Assembly (NCBI GenBank): GCA_965243415.1
Contig: OZ251549.1
Span: 4,216,001 to 4,280,000 of the forward strand
Direction: 5' to 3'
DNA: 64,000 bases
Source of the DNA: G965204755 sp965243415
GTDB taxonomy: Bacteria; Acidobacteriota; Vicinamibacteria; Marinacidobacterales; Marinacidobacteraceae
A program made the translations under genes and the position numbers. Shown here in pieces: positions 60,487-64,000 of the stretch; position 1 is the first letter of the stretch; each line of letters starts with the position of its first letter. Under the pieces are notes generated by a model, which was given only the letters and a program-made list of their open reading frames with translations, searched no databases and had not been told where the DNA came from.

Positions 60487-61737
60487 TCAGAGCGAAGTCA
60501 ACGCCGCCCAAGGTTCCGAGCGGACGGCGCGGCGGGCTGACCAGAGAGTGGCGGCGCCGCCGAGGAGGAGCACCGCGACGACCGGTACGAGGTGGATGAG
60601 CGGGTCGCCGGTCTCTACCCAGGGGATGCGGTTCGCCACCAGGCGGGAGGCGACGAAGCCCGAGAAGCCTCCCAGGCCGGCGCCGGCGAAGAGGGTGTAA
60701 GCGGTTCGTCGGGTCGTCTCCCGGACCACATCGCCTTCGGAGGCGCCGAGGGCGCGGCGGATCGCGGTGGCCTTTCGTCGCGACGCCGCTTCGTCGAGCA
60801 CGCTCCCGACGGCGCCGAAGACCGCGAGCAGCAGCCCGGCGACCGCGAACGCTCCGAGGGCGGCGCCGGCCAGCACGCCGGGGCCGAGGAAGCGCAGGCG
60901 GCGGGCCCGCACCGTCTCCGCCCGCCGGACGCGCAGCACGGGGTCGGCGGCCTCGGCGACCGCGGCGAGCGCAGCCACTCGTTCCGGAGTCGGTTTCTCG
61001 TGGAGCCTGGCGACCAGTTCTGCCCGGCAGAGGCCAGGTCCCGATGGTTCCCGGGCGATGTGCCGGTAAGCCGCCGGAGTCGAAGCGCCCGAAGGGAATT
61101 CCCGCACCGGTTCGGCGATCCCGACGACGCGGGCGGCGCCGACCCCGAGGAAGGCCCGGACCTCGTCCAGCCGCACCGGTTCGTCCGAGTGCCCCTCGTA
61201 GTTCCGGTCGACGACGACCACCGGTTCCGCCGGCGGGTGATCGGCGGCCTCGATTCCCCGGCCTTCCCGGAGCGGTATTCCCAGGACACCCAGCAGGTCC
61301 GCGCTGACCCAGCGGAGGCGACGCCGCGGGCCGGCGGGCCGGGTGCGGGGATCGACATGCCTCTCGGCAGGTCCCGCGGCCACCGTCCGGCCGCTCCGAT
61401 CGTCGGGCAGAGTGTCGGCGTAACCGACCGACTCGACCGCCTCGAGATGGCGTAGCCGGTCGGCGCCGCTCTCGAGGGCGGCGATCTTCTCGTGATGCAG
61501 CGCGCGGGCGGCGGGTGAACGGCCCTGGAAGTCCACGCTCAACTGCACCAAGTTCGTATCGGAATACCCGCCGCGGCCGGCGAAGAATCTCCGGGCGTTC
61601 ATCCCCAGGAGCGCCGTCAGCGTGAGGGCGACGGTGGCGGCGGCGGTCCCGACGATCAGCAGCAGCCGGAGCGTTCGCCGGCCGCGTCGCCCGCGGATCT
61701 CGGTCGCCTCGGATCGCGCCGCAGTCGCAGCCGGACG
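60487..61737 (-). CDS. ADOP-type permease, C-terminal half (frameshifted)
   Basis: The second repeat of an FtsX/MacB-like permease: TLRLLLIVGTAAATVALTLTALLGM as a membrane helix, a MacB-type periplasmic domain, LGAFAVAGLLLAVFGAVGSVLDEAASRRKATAIRRALGASEGDVV as the hallmark FtsX segment, and two last helices (IHLVPVVAVLLLGGAATL). Such permeases are normally one polypeptide of about 800 aa, the N-terminal half of which lies upstream in a different frame (61656-62951). This half has no credible start of its own (first ATG at 61602 cuts its first helix). A one-base loss near 61,690-61,740 would explain it. No ATPase gene is adjacent, as is usual for these orphan permeases. Confidence 0.8.
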   Translation of the reverse strand, partial: RPAATAARSEATEIRGRRGRRTLRLLLIVGTAAATVALTLTALLGMNARRFFAGRGGYSDTNLVQLSVDFQGRSPAARALHHEKIAALESGADRLRHLEAVESVGYADTLPDDRSGRTVAAGPAERHVDPRTRPAGPRRRLRWVSADLLGVLGIPLREGRGIEAADHPPAEPVVVVDRNYEGHSDEPVRLDEVRAFLGVGAARVVGIAEPVREFPSGASTPAAYRHIAREPSGPGLCRAELVARLHEKPTPERVAALAAVAEAADPVLRVRRAETVRARRLRFLGPGVLAGAALGAFAVAGLLLAVFGAVGSVLDEAASRRKATAIRRALGASEGDVVRETTRRTAYTLFAGAGLGGFSGFVASRLVANRIPWVETGDPLIHLVPVVAVLLLGGAATLWSARRAVRSEPWAALTSL

Positions 61738-62951
61738 GCGAGCGACGGTATTTCCGCGAGAGCGGCGACGAGCGTGGCGGCGGCGAGACCGGACAGCAGC
61801 GCCGCCGGCCCCACGGCCCAATCCTCGGCGAAGGCCGCCGGCGTCGCGAATCGTCGAAACCATTCCAGCAGGTACGGCGCGGCGAACACTGCCGCCGCGA
61901 AGGCGAACCCGGCGACGACGACGATACGCAGACCGGCGCCGAACAACTCGTCGGCGAGTGAGGCGCCGAGTACGAAACGCGTCTCGGTGGCGCTCCGTTC
62001 GGCCGCCGTCCGGGACAGACGGAGGCCGGCGCAACTCACCGCGGCAGCCAGCGCGAAGAGCCAGCCCCCGGCGCGCAGCAACGCCAACAGGGGCCGGACA
62101 CCCGCGGTTCGCGCTTCGCCGATGGGCTCGACGATCACGCGGGCGCCCGCGTCCCACCGCAGAGAGAACGCCGTCTCGGTATTCCGCAGGATCGTCGAGA
62201 CTTCCGCGGCCGCCTCCGCCGGCGAACGGCCCGGGGCCAGCCGACCGATCGCCGAGTACCAGGCGATGGGGCGCCCGATTTCGCCGCCTCCCGGCGCCGG
62301 CCGGCGCATCGGCATCCAGAGCGAAGTCGAAGGCGCCGGGAAGAAGAACGCCGGGGGCATGACGCCGAGGACTCGCACCGGGGCGCCGTCGAGAACGATC
62401 TCGCTGTCTACCACCTCGGGGGACGCGGCGAACGCCGAGGACCAGAAGGAGTGGGAGAGGAGAGCCACCGGCTGGCCGATCCGGGAGAGCCGGGTCGTTC
62501 CGGTCGCCCCGCGGGCCGGGGCCACATGGTCCTCGGGTGCGAAGGAGCGCCCGAGCGCGGGCGCTGTCCCCAGCATGTCGAGGAAACCTTCGCCGAGAAC
62601 GCCGACGGAGTACGAACGGCGTCCGGTGCGGTCGCCGGGTACGACTTCGGCGAACGAGTGCGAGCCGATCCAGGAGAACGAAGCGGACTGGCGGCGGAGA
62701 GCCGCGATCTCCTCGTCGTTCAGCCCGCTGGAGCGCCGCGCTCCGGCGCCCGCCGGACTCGTCGGTACGACGCGGACTTCGACGACTTCCTGCGGCGAAC
62801 GGTACGGCCATGACCGCTCCACGACGGAATCCCACACCGCCACGACCGACAGGTCCGCCGTGATGGCCGCCGCCAGCACGACCAGCACGGCAACGGTGTT
62901 CCCGCCGGCCCGAAGGAGCCCGCGCGCCTCGACCCGCACCGATACCCGCAT
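61656..62951 (-). CDS. ADOP-type permease, N-terminal half (frameshifted)
   Basis: 431 aa read to a stop that follows loss of frame. It begins with a basic start and a membrane helix (AVLVVLAAAITADLSVVAVW), continues with a MacB_PCD-like periplasmic domain (SFSWIGSHSFAEVVPG, GTAPALGRSFAPEDH, LSHSFWSSAFAASPEVV, VRVLGVMPPAFFFPAP) and ends with FtsX-type helices (ETRFVLGASLADELFGAGLRIVVVAGFAFA). The last 20 residues (DPRRPRSAGDAAGERSGCC) are out of frame relative to the C-terminal half. Transporters of this group are ABC-type permeases of unknown cargo. The canonical LARxxAREREIAVRxALGA motif is partly degenerate (RTAAERSATETRFVLGA). Confidence 0.82.
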   Translation of the reverse strand: MRVSVRVEARGLLRAGGNTVAVLVVLAAAITADLSVVAVWDSVVERSWPYRSPQEVVEVRVVPTSPAGAGARRSSGLNDEEIAALRRQSASFSWIGSHSFAEVVPGDRTGRRSYSVGVLGEGFLDMLGTAPALGRSFAPEDHVAPARGATGTTRLSRIGQPVALLSHSFWSSAFAASPEVVDSEIVLDGAPVRVLGVMPPAFFFPAPSTSLWMPMRRPAPGGGEIGRPIAWYSAIGRLAPGRSPAEAAAEVSTILRNTETAFSLRWDAGARVIVEPIGEARTAGVRPLLALLRAGGWLFALAAAVSCAGLRLSRTAAERSATETRFVLGASLADELFGAGLRIVVVAGFAFAAAVFAAPYLLEWFRRFATPAAFAEDWAVGPAALLSGLAAATLVAALAEIPSLAVRLRLRRDPRRPRSAGDAAGERSGCC

Positions 62952-62964
62952 CTTCCCGGGTCAC

Positions 62965-63602
62965 GCCATGGACCAGTCGCGCCCCGGCCTCACCCGGCGC
63001 GCGGCCGAACCTGTCGAGACAAGGCGCCCTTCGTCGGAGTCATCGGGTGCTGCCTCGACCCGTGGCGCAGATTGATCGGCAGCGCCGACCGAAGCCGACT
63101 CGGCGTGCGGCAGTGTCCCCGGACCGGGGCCACCGGTCGACACCGACGAGCGCAGCGACGGGTCAGGAGATTCCCGGGTTCGCCAGTACACGGGGAGGCA
63201 GATCCCGGCGAAGCACTGCGTCACCGAGACGGATGTTCCACCTTCCGGGACCTCGGTGGACCGAGGAATTCGCGATCTCGGAGGGTCTGGATCGTGGTTC
63301 GCGGCACACATGGAGTTGCAGTACTGCATCTTTAGTCAGGTTCCGGCCGATTCAACAAGGGGGGTGGCGAAAAAAGTCGACAACCATCTCGTCCGAGACC
63401 CGTCCGGCGCCCTTTCCCGGACTCGGGCACCCGGTTCCCTCTTCCCGGAGGCGACCCAAGACAGTCGGCACTGTCGGGGCAGGCAACGGCATCGAATGCC
63501 GCGAGCAGGGACGCCCCGGACCGCTGACCGGGAAGGCGACGCCCGATCCGCGCCCTGGCGATGCCTGCAAGTCATTGATTCTAAATGTGTTTATCCAAAT
63601 AT
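62965..63602. other. intergenic stretch upstream of the CsgG-like gene
   Basis: No gene recognised in about 640 bp, although frames are open on both strands. The last 50 bp (from about 63,570) become AT-rich (ATTGATTCTAAATGTG), like an UP element in front of the -35 box. Confidence 0.5.
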
Positions 63603-63639
63603 TTGACTTTTTCGGGGGGGGGGGGGGGGGGGGTAGCGT
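63603..63639 (+). promoter_or_regulatory. promoter with G20 spacer (TTGACT-25-TAGCGT)
   Basis: TTGACT at 63603-63608 and TAGCGT at 63634-63639 are separated by TTTTC plus 20 G, 25 nt in all. A spacer of 17 nt would need 12 G. Homopolymer spacers of this sort are known from phase-variable promoters such as Neisseria porA. The copy shown would be in a weak or off state. Confidence 0.6.
63614..63633 (+). repeat. homopolymer of 20 G
   Basis: Directly visible. It lies between a -35 and a -10 box. Its length may be unreliable for technical reasons, since some sequencing chemistries overcall G. Confidence 0.85.
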
Positions 63640-63701
63640 TTTTGGATCTTTTCCGGCGGCCCGGAGCGGGCCACTCGCGTCCTTCTGAGGAGGGCCAGAA
63701 C

Positions 63702-64000
63702 ATGATCTTTACACCGCACCGCAGCACTCGCGGAGGCTCGATCGCGGGCTTCGTCGGGCTCATCCTTTTCGGGTTCGGGCTCTTCGTCAGCTCCACGGCA
63801 CTGGCCCAGAACGCGGCCCCGGAGCGCATCCGCATCGGGGTCGGCAACATCGAGTTCCGGGCTCCCGACTCCGACCGGAACAAGATGTACTCCGCCTTCG
63901 GCGGCGGCGTCAGGGAGGACACCAGAGCCTTCATCGACATGCTCACGACCGCTCTCGTCAAGACCCAGAAGTTCGATGTCATCGAGCGGGACCGGATGGA
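63702..64000 (+). CDS. secreted CsgG-like protein (partial, runs off the window)
   Basis: The first 99 residues are present. A signal peptide (residues 1-34, GFVGLILFGFGLFVSSTALAQ) is followed by RIRIGVGNIEFRAPD, then DTRAFIDMLTTALVKTQKFDVIERDRM, the pattern of CsgG/curli-assembly-type domains (a lipoprotein pore or related envelope protein). There is no lipobox Cys, so it is not a lipoprotein like CsgG itself. A strong Shine-Dalgarno GAGGAGGG stands 7 nt before the ATG. The promoter upstream carries a G20 tract, which suggests on/off switching of this surface protein (inference). The rest of the gene is outside the window. Confidence 0.82.
   Translation, partial: MIFTPHRSTRGGSIAGFVGLILFGFGLFVSSTALAQNAAPERIRIGVGNIEFRAPDSDRNKMYSAFGGGVREDTRAFIDMLTTALVKTQKFDVIERDRM

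Noticed and set aside
62961..63329. A minus-strand frame of 122 codons directly upstream of the ADOP permease
   Set aside because: No Shine-Dalgarno or TATA-like box and no recognisable domain. Could be a small regulator, but I cannot support it.
63047..63688. A plus-strand frame of 213 codons before the CsgG-like gene
   Set aside because: No family-like sequence, it runs through the AT-rich promoter and the G20 tract, and its end shows translated homopolymer.

Overview
The window comes from a bacterium with a very GC-rich genome (above 70% by eye) and dense genes. I could not identify a species. The duplicated FtsX/MacB-type permease at the right end is of the ADOP kind, best known from Acidobacteriota and Gemmatimonadota. 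Together with secreted TPR proteins, a P1 peptidase and FN3 lipoproteins, this suggests an uncultivated member of or near those phyla (inference).

Left part (1-16.2 kb). An acyl-CoA dehydrogenase converges on an aromatic amino acid decarboxylase-like gene and a pterin carbinolamine dehydratase with an apparent frameshift. Then comes a tight three-gene operon: a DUF262 protein, an OLD-like DUF3696 ATPase and an unrecognised 317-aa protein. After an M20 peptidase and a secreted TPR protein lies a second operon: an OLD-type ATPase with a TOPRIM domain, a UvrD helicase (together Gabija-like) and a TPR-ankyrin protein. Its genes overlap by ATGA and GTGA.

Middle (16.3-40.6 kb). An AddB-like/AddA-like nuclease-helicase pair faces the Gabija-like operon. 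On the minus strand follows the most striking part: six tandem AAA+ ATPase paralogues, each with its own TATACT-like box exactly 7 nt before the ATG, downstream of a four-gene operon of membrane and coiled-coil proteins. One of those is laid out like MotA/ExbB/ZorA and another like MotB/ZorB. Then come an SDR and a tandem array of FitA-like antitoxins, of which only the last keeps a PIN toxin. The stretch from 3.6 to 40.6 kb looks like a defence or conflict island.

Right part (40.7-64 kb). A sodium:solute symporter, a 1.3-kb repeat-filled gap, two paralogous FN3 lipoproteins, a 208-217-bp tandem repeat, a P1 peptidase, an M20 deacylase-like enzyme, a CPA2 antiporter, a FimT-like pseudopilin, a ComEA-like helix-hairpin-helix protein, an M23 endopeptidase, a sugar epimerase, the RNase P RNA and an ADOP permease split over two frames. 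At the right edge a secreted CsgG-like gene has a G20 tract between its -35 and -10 boxes, which looks like a phase-variable promoter.

Many starts have a TANNNT-like box 7-10 nt upstream and no Shine-Dalgarno site, so leaderless transcription is probably common here. Gene starts were judged with that in mind.
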